Below, piece by piece: positions 27,254 through 36,295 of a DNA stretch of 64,000 nt. A model generated the notes under the pieces. It made no database searches. It was given only the letters and a program-made list of their open reading frames with translations, and was not told the origin of the DNA. Each line of letters begins with the position of its first letter. The first letter of the stretch is position 1. A program made the position numbers and the translations under genes. Source of the DNA: Pseudoxanthomonas daejeonensis (GTDB lineage Bacteria; Pseudomonadota; Gammaproteobacteria; Xanthomonadales; Xanthomonadaceae); assembly GCF_010093205.1 (NCBI RefSeq), contig NZ_PDWN01000007.1, forward strand, positions 124,001 through 188,000. The letters are read 5' to 3'.

Positions 27254-28252
27254 ATGGCAGACCTCCCCAACCCCTCCACCTACGCCCCCCTGCCACGGAT
27301 CCAGGCGCTGGCCGCGCCGGACATGGCCGCCGTCGATGCACTGATCCGCACCCGCCTGGCCTCGGATGTCGTCCTGATCAACCAGATCGCCGAACACATC
27401 GTCTCGGCCGGCGGCAAGCGCCTGCGGCCGATGCTGGTGGTGCTGGCCGGACAGGCGACCGGCGGGACCGGTGCCGACCACCACCAGCTGGCGGCGATCG
27501 TCGAGTTCATCCACACCTCGACCCTGCTCCACGACGACGTGGTCGACGAATCCGACCTGCGCCGCGGCCGCCGCACCGCCAATGCGATATGGGGCAACGC
27601 GGCCAGCGTGCTGGTCGGCGACTTCCTCTACTCCCGCAGCTTCCAGCTGATGGTCGAACTGGACCGGATGGAGGTCATGCAGATCCTCGCCGACACCACC
27701 AACCGCATCGCCGAGGGCGAGGTGCTGCAGCTGCTGCACGTGCGCAACCCGGACACCGACGAGGCTGCGTACCTGCGCGTGATCGAACGCAAGACCGCGG
27801 TGCTGTTCGCCGCCGGAACGCAGCTCGGCGCGCTGGCGTCGGGCGCGGACGCCCGCACCCAGCAGGCGCTGTACGACTACGGGATGAACCTGGGCTACGC
27901 CTTCCAGATCGCCGATGACGTACTCGACTACACCGCCGACGCCGGCGACCTGGGCAAGAACCTCGGCGACGACCTGGCCGAGGGCAAGGCGACGCTGCCG
28001 CTGATCCATGCGATGGCCCATTCGGACGCTGCCACCCGCGATCGCCTGCGCGCGATCATCCAGGACGGCGACAGCGAGGCGATGCCCGAAGCGCTCGCTG
28101 CGATCCACGCCACCGGCGGACTGGAATACAGCCGCCGGCTCGCGCTCGACTATGCGGTCGCGGCCGAGGCTGCACTGGCGGGATTGCCCGATTCGGAAGC
28201 CCTCGCCGCGCTGCGGGGACTGGCCCGCTACGCGGTCGAACGCTCGCACTGA
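27254..28252 (+). CDS. ispB: polyprenyl (octaprenyl-type) diphosphate synthase
   Basis: A 332-residue trans-prenyltransferase that builds the ubiquinone side chain. It has GGKRLRP, the first Asp-rich motif DDVVD (residues 94-98) followed by LRRGRRTAN, and the second motif DDVLDYT. Length and motif spacing match IspB of Gammaproteobacteria. Chain length cannot be read from sequence, but Xanthomonads use Q-8. The gene is divergent from ssb and convergent with the dienelactone hydrolase gene. Confidence 0.94.
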   Translation: MADLPNPSTYAPLPRIQALAAPDMAAVDALIRTRLASDVVLINQIAEHIVSAGGKRLRPMLVVLAGQATGGTGADHHQLAAIVEFIHTSTLLHDDVVDESDLRRGRRTANAIWGNAASVLVGDFLYSRSFQLMVELDRMEVMQILADTTNRIAEGEVLQLLHVRNPDTDEAAYLRVIERKTAVLFAAGTQLGALASGADARTQQALYDYGMNLGYAFQIADDVLDYTADAGDLGKNLGDDLAEGKATLPLIHAMAHSDAATRDRLRAIIQDGDSEAMPEALAAIHATGGLEYSRRLALDYAVAAEAALAGLPDSEALAALRGLARYAVERSH

Positions 28253-28367
28253 GTGCGCGCCGTCGTCCGCGCAGCGGCTGGTTTCGCACCCGCGCCGTGA
28301 TCCCTCGAGAACCAGGCGCAACCGCAAGGCGACGCGCCGACGCGCATCGCCCTCGCCGCCAACCGGC

Positions 28368-29168
28368 TCAGTCGCCGAAGCGCTCCTCGAAGAAATTGTC
28401 GAGCATGATGAAGGCGCGCCGCGCCGCGCGCGCGTCGTAACGGCAGTTGCTGGCCGGATCGTTGCCGGCGCTCTCCTCGGCGAAGCAGTGCACCGCGCCG
28501 CTGAAGTTGACGAACTGCCAGTCCGCGCCGGCCGCGTCCATTTCCTTGCCGAAGGCGACGATGTCCTCCTGGCTCACCGCCTTGTCGGCGGCGCCGTTGA
28601 GGACCAGCACCGGCGCCTTGACCGTATTCCCCGCGACCGCCGGGGTCGACGTGCCGAGCCCACCATGCAGGCTGGCCACGCCGGCCAGCGGCACGCCCGC
28701 GCGCGCCAGTTCCAGGACTGCGGTGCCGCCGAAGCAGAAACCGACTGCACCGACCCGGCCCGCGTCCACGGGTACCTTGCCTGCCTGCGCCTTGAGCGCC
28801 TCCACCGCCGCGAGTCCGCGGGCGCGCAGCACGGCACGGTCTTCGCGCAGGGCGCCGGCGATCTTGCCGGCCTCGCTGCTGTCCTTCGGCCGCACCTTGC
28901 TGCCGTACACGTCCGCCACCAGCACCACGTAGTCGTCGCCGGCGATGCGGCGCGCGGTTTCGACCGAGGCATCGGTCACGCCCATCCAGTTGGGCACCAT
29001 CACCAGGCCGGGGCGGCGTTCGCTGTCTTCGTCGTCGTAGACCAGCACGCCGCTGAAGCGGTCCTTGCCGATCGTCCATTCCAGCTTTTCGGTGCGCGGC
29101 TTGGCCGCGGCAGGCGACGACAGCACGACGGCGAACAAGGCGCACGCCGCGATCAGGGAACTGCGCAT
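28368..29168 (-). CDS. dienelactone hydrolase family protein, exported
   Basis: A 266-residue alpha/beta-hydrolase. The ATG at 29168 opens a signal peptide (MRSSLIAACALFAVVLSSPAAA); the longer frame to 29285 lacks one. The nucleophile is the cysteine in GFCFGG, as in dienelactone hydrolases, with the acid in LNGAADKAV and the His in AVHCF. The natural substrate is unknown; periplasmic location makes a role in chlorocatechol catabolism unlikely. TACACT about 30 bases upstream of the ATG on the minus strand could be a -10. Confidence 0.87.
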   Translation of the reverse strand: MRSSLIAACALFAVVLSSPAAAKPRTEKLEWTIGKDRFSGVLVYDDEDSERRPGLVMVPNWMGVTDASVETARRIAGDDYVVLVADVYGSKVRPKDSSEAGKIAGALREDRAVLRARGLAAVEALKAQAGKVPVDAGRVGAVGFCFGGTAVLELARAGVPLAGVASLHGGLGTSTPAVAGNTVKAPVLVLNGAADKAVSQEDIVAFGKEMDAAGADWQFVNFSGAVHCFAEESAGNDPASNCRYDARAARRAFIMLDNFFEERFGD

Positions 29169-29336
29169 GGTCGATTCTCCGGGGTCGGGAGCGGCGAGTG
29201 TAGTCCGCGGACCCTCGCTGGCGGCGTGACGTGTGCACGCGAAACCCGAGGCGGCCCCGCCCTGCCGCATGACGCCAGCGCGCACGCGACCGGTTGCGTG
29301 CCGGCATTGCGGGACAGGCGCCGGCGATCCGCCCTG

Positions 29337-30725
29337 CTACGGGGCGATGCCCAGTCCCGGGATCGCGCTGATGCTGTCCGGATCGAAACCGGCCAGCGCG
29401 GCGAAATGGCGGCCGCGCTCGGTGTAGTCGCGATAGGCACCGAAGCTGGGAGCACCCGGCGAAAGCAGCACCACGCCCTCGCCACCGAGCAAACCGCGCG
29501 CGCGTGACACCGCATCGGCCAGGTCGCCCGCTGCTTCCAGCGTGAAGTGCCCCGCGGCTGCGAGCGGCGCGAGCAACGCGTGGATCCGGGGCCCGTTGCC
29601 ACCCATGGTCACGACACCCAGCGGCGCCGATTCCCCCATGCGCGCGGCAAACTCCGACCAGTCCAGCCCGCGGTCGTGCCCGCCGAGCAGGATCACCACC
29701 CGGCACGCCCGGTGGCAATCCAGCGCCGCCAGGCTGGCGTGCGGGGTCGTGCTGATCGAATCATTGACCCATGCGAGCCCGTCGCGCTCGCCCAGCCACT
29801 GCAGCCGGTGCGGCAGCGGGCGGAAGTCCAGCGCTGCCGGCGCCAGCGGCGCGGCATCCACGCCCAGCGCCTCGATCGCCGCCAGCACCGCGCACAGGTT
29901 GCCGCGGTTGTGCCGGCCCGGCAGGGGCACGGCCAGGGTGTCGAAGACGAAGGCGTCGCCGCGGTAGAGCGCGTCGCCGCGCAGGTGCCAGCCGTCCTCG
30001 CGGTTGAACCAGGCGACCCGGCTTCCGGGCAGGTCCAGTGCCGCCAGGCGCGGGTCGGCCGCGTTGAGCACCGCTATGCGCGGTCGCGCCGCGATGACCA
30101 GGGCCAGCTTGTCCTCGACATAGCGCGCCTCGCTGCCGTGCCAGTCCAGGTGCTCGGGAAACAGGTTGAGCACGACCGCCACCTCCGGGCGCACGCCGCT
30201 GGCCGCCACGTCGCCGGTCTGGTAGCTGGACAGTTCGATCGCCCAGAATTCCGGCGCAGGATCTTCGGCGACCTCCAGCAGGGGCAGGCCGATGTTGCCG
30301 GCCAGCGCGGTGCGGTGCCCGCCTGCGCGCAGCAGGTGCGCCAGCAGCGAAGTGGTGGTGCTCTTGCCCTTCGTGCCGGTGACGCAGACCGTGCGCGCAT
30401 CGGGGTGCGCGGCGAACCACAACGCGGTGCCACCGATGAAGCGGGTGCCGCGCGCGGACGCGGCCAGGGCCTCGGGCCGGTACGGGCTGATGCCCGGCGA
30501 CTTCACCACCACGTCGAAGGCCGCGAGCAGGTCGGCATCCATCCGCACATCGGGCGTGAGCAGCGGGTCGCCGAGCGCAGCCGCTTCGGTCGCTTCGGCC
30601 TCGTTGCAGAACAGGGTCAGCGGCAGCGCCGGAAGCGAGCTACGCAGGGCGCGCCAGGCGGCGCGGCCCTCGCGCCCCCATCCCCACAGTGCGACGCGGC
30701 GCCCTTCAAGCTGCGAAACGCGCAC
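29337..30725 (-). CDS. murD2: UDP-N-acetylmuramoyl-L-alanine--L-glutamate ligase (MurD2)
   Basis: A 462-residue Mur ligase with Walker-type TGTKGKST (residues 116-123), [12 protein letters not shown], and the C-terminal [15 protein letters not shown] and [10 protein letters not shown] segments. In Xanthomonas the ligase in this position, next to murL, adds L-glutamate, and MurL then epimerises it, replacing the usual D-Glu-adding MurD and racemase MurI. Assignment as MurD2 and not MurD rests on the murL overlap: its first 20 bases overlap the murL 3' end. A standard murD would be expected in the dcw cluster, outside this window. Confidence 0.88.
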   Translation of the reverse strand: MRVSQLEGRRVALWGWGREGRAAWRALRSSLPALPLTLFCNEAEATEAAALGDPLLTPDVRMDADLLAAFDVVVKSPGISPYRPEALAASARGTRFIGGTALWFAAHPDARTVCVTGTKGKSTTTSLLAHLLRAGGHRTALAGNIGLPLLEVAEDPAPEFWAIELSSYQTGDVAASGVRPEVAVVLNLFPEHLDWHGSEARYVEDKLALVIAARPRIAVLNAADPRLAALDLPGSRVAWFNREDGWHLRGDALYRGDAFVFDTLAVPLPGRHNRGNLCAVLAAIEALGVDAAPLAPAALDFRPLPHRLQWLGERDGLAWVNDSISTTPHASLAALDCHRACRVVILLGGHDRGLDWSEFAARMGESAPLGVVTMGGNGPRIHALLAPLAAAGHFTLEAAGDLADAVSRARGLLGGEGVVLLSPGAPSFGAYRDYTERGRHFAALAGFDPDSISAIPGLGIAP

Positions 30726-32094
30726 TCACCCGCTCCCATACGGCGGCAGGCACGCGATGTTCGCCGTCGATCACGAGCAGCGCATCGACCGCCAGTTCGC
30801 GCGCATCCAGCTGAGGCTGGATCTCGCGGACGAAGCGCGCCACGAGGACGTCCTCGCGCCAGTCCGCGCGCGCGGCCAGCGCGGCCATCGCCGCGCGCGA
30901 CTCGCGCCCCTCGCCCACGCACTCGAACGGCTTGTGGTCCTGGAACTCCAGCAGCGCATCGAAACCCGGCGCCTGCGAAACGTCGTCAAGCAGGTTGCGG
31001 CCGAAGATCCGCACCAGCCGCGTCTTGGGCATGAACGGCGCCAGCGCCAGGAACACGAAGTGGCATTTCGGGCACAGCCCGCACCAGCGTTGCGCGGGCT
31101 TCTCGCCGAGGATGTGGAAATTGCGGTTGCAGCTGGAAAAGTACGCGTCGTAGTGGTCGCTCTTCGTGAACTGCCGGGCTACCGCCAGTTCCGAAAGGGG
31201 TCGCAGCAGCGAGTAGTAATGCAGGTCGGCCGCGACCGTGGCTTCGACGTGCTCGCCGAATGCCCGTTCGAAGGCCCAGCCCTTGGACCACTGGTGGTTC
31301 ACCTCGCCGGTGACGGTGCCGTCGGCGGCCACGATCAGGCTGCCGTAGCTGGCCGAGCGCTCGTTGGAGAAGACCACCTGGCCGGCCCCGGTCAGCAGCG
31401 CGGCCAGCACCAGGATCGCCGAATTCACCGCGGTCACCGGGATGTGGCCGTTCCACGCACCCTGCCGGTTGATCTCGAACAGCGCTGGCGCCAGGGCGCG
31501 GCCGATGTTCAGGGTCGGCAGGCCGGTGCGTTCGGCGCAGGTGCGGATCAGCTGCGAACCGCCGATCCAGGTCACGACCTGGTCCACGCCGGCCGCGCGC
31601 AGGGCCTCGATGCTGACCAGCGAATCCTTGCCGCCGCCGATGGCGACCAGCGCGCGCGCAGCCAGGCCCAGCGCAGGCGCGGCCGATGCAGGCGCGACAG
31701 CCTCGTCGGCCAGGACGCCCACGGGGAAACGGATCCGTCCGTGCAGGTCCAGGCCGTTGCGATAGGCGAACTCGCCCAGTCCGTTGAGGTAGACCTGTTC
31801 CAGCAACGCCGCGGTTGCGGCATCGATCGCGTAACCGTCGATGCGGATCTGTTCGGGCACCGCGGCCTTGTAGTAGCTGACGCCGGCGATGAGGTGCAGC
31901 AGGCGCAACGCACGCTCGACGGCGGCTGCGCGCTGGTCGTCGAGCACGAACGGCGCACCGGGCACGGTGACGGTCTCCACCAGGTCCGGGCCATCATCGA
32001 AGGCGTAGGCGAGCTCCGCCACGCCGGTGGCGGCATCGAAGCCGCAGCGCACGAAGCGGAAGGTCCGGATGGCGTCTCGATCGAAACTGGTCAT
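30706..32094 (-). CDS. murL: UDP-N-acetylmuramoyl-L-alanyl-L-glutamate epimerase (MurL)
   Basis: A 462-residue cytosolic enzyme that inverts the terminal L-Glu of UDP-MurNAc-L-Ala-L-Glu to D-Glu in an ATP-dependent way, as characterised in Xanthomonas. Visible features are a PP-loop-like GGGKDS (residues 153-158), an [10 protein letters not shown] segment, and a cysteine cluster C338-x2-C341-x2-C344-H. The ATG at 32094 overlaps the stop of the upstream membrane gene as ATGA, and the 3' end overlaps murD2 by 20 bases, so the three should be cotranslated. The longer frame to 32457 is an artefact of high GC. Confidence 0.9.
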   Translation of the reverse strand: MTSFDRDAIRTFRFVRCGFDAATGVAELAYAFDDGPDLVETVTVPGAPFVLDDQRAAAVERALRLLHLIAGVSYYKAAVPEQIRIDGYAIDAATAALLEQVYLNGLGEFAYRNGLDLHGRIRFPVGVLADEAVAPASAAPALGLAARALVAIGGGKDSLVSIEALRAAGVDQVVTWIGGSQLIRTCAERTGLPTLNIGRALAPALFEINRQGAWNGHIPVTAVNSAILVLAALLTGAGQVVFSNERSASYGSLIVAADGTVTGEVNHQWSKGWAFERAFGEHVEATVAADLHYYSLLRPLSELAVARQFTKSDHYDAYFSSCNRNFHILGEKPAQRWCGLCPKCHFVFLALAPFMPKTRLVRIFGRNLLDDVSQAPGFDALLEFQDHKPFECVGEGRESRAAMAALAARADWREDVLVARFVREIQPQLDARELAVDALLVIDGEHRVPAAVWERVSARFAA

Positions 32095-32588
32095 GCAATA
32101 TCCGTGGTGGAACCTGCCAGCCGTCGCAGGTAGCGACGGCCGAGCATGAAGGCGATGGCGAACGCCGGCAGCGTCCCGATCAGCAGGGCCGCGAGCGTAG
32201 CGCCGAACACGATGGAAGGCACCCAGTCCGCCAGCTCGCGAAGCGGCATGCCGGTGGTGGCGAACTGCTGGTCGAGCAAGCCGGTGAACAGCACCCAGCA
32301 GGCGACCGCGAGCGGGTACAGCAGGAGTGCCAGTAGCGTCGCGCGCAGGGCCAGGCCCGGGGTGCGCCACCGGTGTCCCGCCCTGCCCCGACGCCCGTGC
32401 CACGCGGTCACGATCCAGGCAGCACCCAGCGCAGCCAGGCCGCCGGTGGGACTCCATCGCGCACCCATGCGCAGCGCCTCGCCCAGCGGCTGCTCGAACA
32501 CGAAGCTCGAGGCGAGCAGGTATCCCAGCACCGCGACCACGATGCCGGCCAGCGTCGCCAGGGCGATGAACTCAGCCCGCGGACTCAT
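32091..32588 (-). CDS. four-helix integral membrane protein of unknown function, lysAC-murL operon
   Basis: A 165-residue protein I do not recognise. It has four hydrophobic helices at about residues 6-30, 49-62, 82-106 and 126-149, with a basic loop (HGRRGRAGHRWR) between helices 2 and 3 and a short polar tail. Its start overlaps the lysAC 3' end by 17 bases and its stop overlaps the murL ATG by four bases, so it is embedded in a cotranslated run of wall-precursor genes. No function can be given; position suggests a link to envelope precursor metabolism. Confidence 0.75.
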   Translation of the reverse strand: MSPRAEFIALATLAGIVVAVLGYLLASSFVFEQPLGEALRMGARWSPTGGLAALGAAWIVTAWHGRRGRAGHRWRTPGLALRATLLALLLYPLAVACWVLFTGLLDQQFATTGMPLRELADWVPSIVFGATLAALLIGTLPAFAIAFMLGRRYLRRLAGSTTDIA

Positions 32589-35196
32589 CGATCACGTCCT
32601 CGGCGGGCAGCTCGCGCTGGTTGTAGGTGCTGGCCATCGCGTGGCCGTAGGCGCCCGCGTCGGCGATCAGCATCACGTCGCCCGGCGCGGTGGCCGCCGG
32701 CAGGGGGCGCTGCCTGCCGAAGATGTCGCTGGATTCGCAGATCGGGCCGACGATGTCGAACATCGCCTCGGCCGCCTCGTCCAGGCGCTGCAGGTTCACG
32801 ATGTCGTGCCAGGCGTCGTACAGCGCGGGCCGCACCAGGGCGTTCATGCCCGCGTCCAGGCCTACGCGCAGCACACCATCCTTCTCGATCACCTGGGTGG
32901 CATGGGCCAGCAGCACGCCGCACTCGGCGACCAGGTAGCGGCCCGGCTCGATCACCAGCCCGAACGCCGGGTGTACCGCACGCACCTCCGCCAGGCTGGC
33001 CGCCCACGCGTCCAGGTCGAACGGCTCGTCGTCGGCGCTGTAGGGAATCGGCAAGCCGCCGCCGATGTCGAGCGTGGACACGGTGCCGATGCGGCGGGCG
33101 AAGCCGGCCAGCTCGTCGCACATCTGCCGCCAGTGGCCCGCGTTCTCCACCCCGCTGCCCAGGTGCGCATGCAGGCCGGTGATGGTGGTGCCCAGCGCGC
33201 GCGCCGCGTCGACGAACTCGTCCACGCGCTGCGCCGACAGGCCGAACTTGGAATCCTTGCCGCCGGTGTTGACCTTCTGGTGGTGGCCGTCGCCGTGGCC
33301 CAGGTCGATGCGCAGCCAGACCTGGCGGCCGCGGAACAGCTCCGGCCAGCGCCGCAGCGCCTCGACGTTGTCCACGGTGACGGTGACGCCCAGGGCGAAG
33401 CCCTGCTCGTACTCGTGCATCGGCGCGAAGCTGGGCGTGAACAGCACCCGGCGCGGATCCAGGCCCGGCACCGACGCGAACACGTGCCGGAGCTCGCCCA
33501 ACGACACGCACTCCAGGCCGAAGCCCTCGTCCACCAGTGCACGCAGGATCGCCGGGTGCGAATTTGCCTTGATCGCGTAGTAGCGCTGGTCGACGGGGGC
33601 CACCGCCTTCAGTGCGCGCGCACGCGCACGCACGGTGGGCAGGTGATAGACGTAGCGCGGCGTGCCGGCCGCGGCCATCTGCAACAGGCGCGGTCGCTCG
33701 CGATGCCACCACGGCACCGGCCGCGGCCGCACCGCGCCATCGAGCTCGCGCCAGCGCGGCCCGAAGACTTCCTTCTCCAGCACCGGCATCGCGCCACTGT
33801 CGATCAGCGCGCCGTGCAGTTCCGGCAGCAGGCCGTCGGCATCGGCCTCGTCGATCACGAAGGTCAGGTTAAGGTCGTTGGACGATTGCGAGATCATGTG
33901 CACGCGTTCGTGGCCGAAGCTCGAGAACACCTCCGACAACTTGTGCAGCAGCGAGCGCATGCCCCGGCCGACCAGCGTGATCGCCGCGCACGGAACAATC
34001 ACCTTGACCCGGCCGATCTTCTCCAGGTCGGTGGCCAGTGCGGCCAGCACGTTCTCGCTGAGCAGGTTCTCGCTCGGGTCCAGCGACACGGTGACGTTGG
34101 TCTGCGAGGTGCCGATCATGTCCACCGACAGGCCGTGCTTGCGGAACAGGGCGAACACTTCGGCCAGGTAGCCGACCTGCTGCCACATGCCGATGTCTTC
34201 CACCGACACCAGCACCACGCCGTTGCGGCGGCTGATCGCCTTGACCCCTGGCACCGTCGCCGCGCTGCGGTCGATGGTGGTGCCGGGCAGTTCCGGGCGT
34301 TCGGTGTCGAGGATCGCCATGGGCACGCCCGAATCGCGGCACGGCTTGATCGAGCGCGGATGCAGCACCTTGGCGCCGGTGGTGGTGATCTCCTGCGCCT
34401 CGGCATAGCCGAGCCGCTTGAGCAGGCGCGCGTCGGGTACTTCGCGTGGGTTGGCGCTGAACATGCCCGGCACGTCGGTCCAGATTTCCACGCGGTTGGC
34501 GCCGAGCAATGCACCGAAGTAGGCGGCCGAGGTGTCCGAACCGCCGCGCCCGAGGATCGCGGTGCCGCCCTCGGGGTGGCGTGCGATGAAACCCTGGGTG
34601 ATCAGCAGGCGCGTGGGCTGTGCATCGAAACGCGCATGCCAGGCCGCGTCGGCCTGCCACTGGCAGCTCACCGACAGCCGTCGCGACCAGTCGCTCTGGT
34701 TGGCCTGCGGCGGCAACGCGTCGAGCCAGTCGCGCGCATCGGTCCAGCCCATGTCCAGGCCCTGCGTGCGCAGGTACGCGGCACCGAGCGTGGATGACAG
34801 CAGCTCGCCCTGGCCGAGCACTTCGGCCTGCCAGTCCAGCGGCCGCGTGGCCGCGCGCGGGTCGTCGAGCAGGCCGCGCAGCGCCGCCAGGCGCGCGCCG
34901 AGCACCGCTTCGGCGTCCAGCCCGAGCTCGGCGACGAAATCCAGGTGCCTCTGCACAAGTCCTTGCACGCGCTGCGCGCTGTCGCTTGCACCATCGGCGA
35001 TGGCCGTCAGTTCGTTGGTCACGCCCGAAAGCGCGGACACCACGACCAGCACGCGCGCGCCGGTCTCTTCCGCCCGTTTTTTCGCCAGCCGGCCGATCGT
35101 GTCCCAGCGATGGCGCCGCGACACCGAGGTACCACCGAACTTGAGGACGATCCATCCGCCCGTGGCGGAGTCTTGCTTGGGCGAAGCTGGGGACAT
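32572..35196 (-). CDS. lysAC: bifunctional aspartate kinase/diaminopimelate decarboxylase
   Basis: An 874-residue fusion. Residues 1-480 are aspartokinase: VLKFGGTSV (17-25), GRGGSDTSAA (216-225), and two ACT-like regulatory segments around VVLVSVEDIGMW and AAITLVGRGM. Residues 500-874 are PLP-dependent diaminopimelate decarboxylase: K543 in YAIKANSHPA, HLGSGVENAG, and the SSDIFGRQRPLP active-site segment with no free cysteine. It thus catalyses the first step from aspartate and the last step to lysine. The fusion is typical of Xanthomonads. The ATG at 35196 is the last plausible start; the frame upstream is noncoding. Confidence 0.95.
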   Translation of the reverse strand: MSPASPKQDSATGGWIVLKFGGTSVSRRHRWDTIGRLAKKRAEETGARVLVVVSALSGVTNELTAIADGASDSAQRVQGLVQRHLDFVAELGLDAEAVLGARLAALRGLLDDPRAATRPLDWQAEVLGQGELLSSTLGAAYLRTQGLDMGWTDARDWLDALPPQANQSDWSRRLSVSCQWQADAAWHARFDAQPTRLLITQGFIARHPEGGTAILGRGGSDTSAAYFGALLGANRVEIWTDVPGMFSANPREVPDARLLKRLGYAEAQEITTTGAKVLHPRSIKPCRDSGVPMAILDTERPELPGTTIDRSAATVPGVKAISRRNGVVLVSVEDIGMWQQVGYLAEVFALFRKHGLSVDMIGTSQTNVTVSLDPSENLLSENVLAALATDLEKIGRVKVIVPCAAITLVGRGMRSLLHKLSEVFSSFGHERVHMISQSSNDLNLTFVIDEADADGLLPELHGALIDSGAMPVLEKEVFGPRWRELDGAVRPRPVPWWHRERPRLLQMAAAGTPRYVYHLPTVRARARALKAVAPVDQRYYAIKANSHPAILRALVDEGFGLECVSLGELRHVFASVPGLDPRRVLFTPSFAPMHEYEQGFALGVTVTVDNVEALRRWPELFRGRQVWLRIDLGHGDGHHQKVNTGGKDSKFGLSAQRVDEFVDAARALGTTITGLHAHLGSGVENAGHWRQMCDELAGFARRIGTVSTLDIGGGLPIPYSADDEPFDLDAWAASLAEVRAVHPAFGLVIEPGRYLVAECGVLLAHATQVIEKDGVLRVGLDAGMNALVRPALYDAWHDIVNLQRLDEAAEAMFDIVGPICESSDIFGRQRPLPAATAPGDVMLIADAGAYGHAMASTYNQRELPAEDVIDESAG

Positions 35197-35234
35197 GGAG
35201 TGCGCTGGGGGACCACCCGACCACCGGGCATGAA

Positions 35235-35260
35235 CCGTCGATTCTAAGCCGAATCGACGG
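35235..35260 (-). promoter_or_regulatory. perfect 10-6-10 inverted repeat in the lysAC leader
   Basis: CCGTCGATTC (35235-35244), TAAGCC, GAATCGACGG (35251-35260) is a perfect dyad starting 39 bases upstream of the lysAC ATG. On the minus strand it covers TAGAAT (35246-35241), a -10-like hexamer. It could be an operator over the promoter or an attenuator stem in the leader. I saw no lysine-riboswitch-like fold. Confidence 0.55.
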
Positions 35261-35399
35261 CCCGGAACCCGCTGCCGGCAGGCGGCGGGCACCGCCTTGG
35301 CGCGCTTCGCTGCGGCAGCCGTCGACCCGGCCCCGCGCGGGCGCCACCGCGGCTCCATACTTCGCCCCTGCCACGTGCACTCCCGCCAGGATTCCGCGC

Positions 35400-36263
35400 A
35401 TGCAAACCCGCCGTTACATCCAGCTCGACGTGTTCGCCCCCCGCCCCGGCGCCGGTAATCCGCTGGCGGTGGTCTACGACGCCGGCGACATCGACGATGC
35501 GGCCATGCAGGCATTCGCGGCCTGGACCAACCTGTCCGAAACCGTGTTCTTCCTGCCGCCCACCGCGGCGCAGGCCGATTACCGGATCCGCATCTTCACC
35601 CCGCGGATGGAACTGCCCTTCGCTGGCCACCCCAGCGTCGGCGCTGCCTGGGCCGCGCTCGACGCCGGCCTGGCGCGCGAACGCGACGGCCGGCTCGTGC
35701 AGGAATGTGCCGCGGGCCTGCTGCCGGTGCGGATCGACCGCGACGGCGACGACGTGCAGCCATCGGTACGCAGCCCGCAGGCGCGCGTCCGCGAAGACGT
35801 GGCCGCGCCCGCCTGGCTGGTTGCCGACACCGTCTGGGGCGCCGCGCGCGGCGCGCTTGCCCCGGCGCTCTGGAACAACGGCCCGGACTGGTGGCTGCTG
35901 GAGCTGGCCGACGAGGCCGCTGTGCGCGGCCTGCGGCCGGATCTCACCGCCATCGCCGGCCTGCCCGGCAGCGGCAAGCTGGCCGTATTCGCGCGCGGCG
36001 AAAGCGACTCGGACCTGGTGGTTCGCGCATTCGCTCCCGCGGTCGGCATCGCCGAGGACCCGGCAACCGGCAGCGTCAACGCCAGCATCGCCGCCCTGCT
36101 GCACCGGCATGGGCGGTTGCCGGGCCGGGGTCGCCGCTACATCGCCAACCAGGGCCGCGAGATCGGCCGCGATGCGCGGCTGGCGCTGGAAGTCGACGAC
36201 GAGGACGGCGTCTGGGTCGGCGGCCGGGTGCACGCGGTGATCCGTGGCACGGTGGACTGGTAA
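35400..36263 (+). CDS. PhzF family isomerase, first of a tandem pair
   Basis: A 287-residue PhzF/YddE-type protein of the diaminopimelate-epimerase fold. The conserved QLDVFAPRPGAGNPLAVV opening, the catalytic Glu in LSETVFFLPP, FAGHPSVGAAWAAL and EDPATGSVNASIAALL are present. Family members are isomerases; few substrates are known. It is divergent from lysAC and 32 bases upstream of a close paralogue. No phenazine genes are nearby, so a role in phenazine synthesis is not supported. Confidence 0.9.
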   Translation: MQTRRYIQLDVFAPRPGAGNPLAVVYDAGDIDDAAMQAFAAWTNLSETVFFLPPTAAQADYRIRIFTPRMELPFAGHPSVGAAWAALDAGLARERDGRLVQECAAGLLPVRIDRDGDDVQPSVRSPQARVREDVAAPAWLVADTVWGAARGALAPALWNNGPDWWLLELADEAAVRGLRPDLTAIAGLPGSGKLAVFARGESDSDLVVRAFAPAVGIAEDPATGSVNASIAALLHRHGRLPGRGRRYIANQGREIGRDARLALEVDDEDGVWVGGRVHAVIRGTVDW

Positions 36264-36295
36264 CCTCGGCCGCCTCCCCCGACAGGATCGTCGCC

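Noticed and set aside
27181-27254. TTGCCC and TATAAT as a -35/-10 pair for ispB.
   Set aside because: The spacer is only 12 bases; the -10 alone is kept as a low-confidence feature.
35197-35399. A lysine riboswitch in the lysAC leader.
   Set aside because: The leader is short and I could not find the multi-helix lysine-box pattern; only one perfect inverted repeat is visible.
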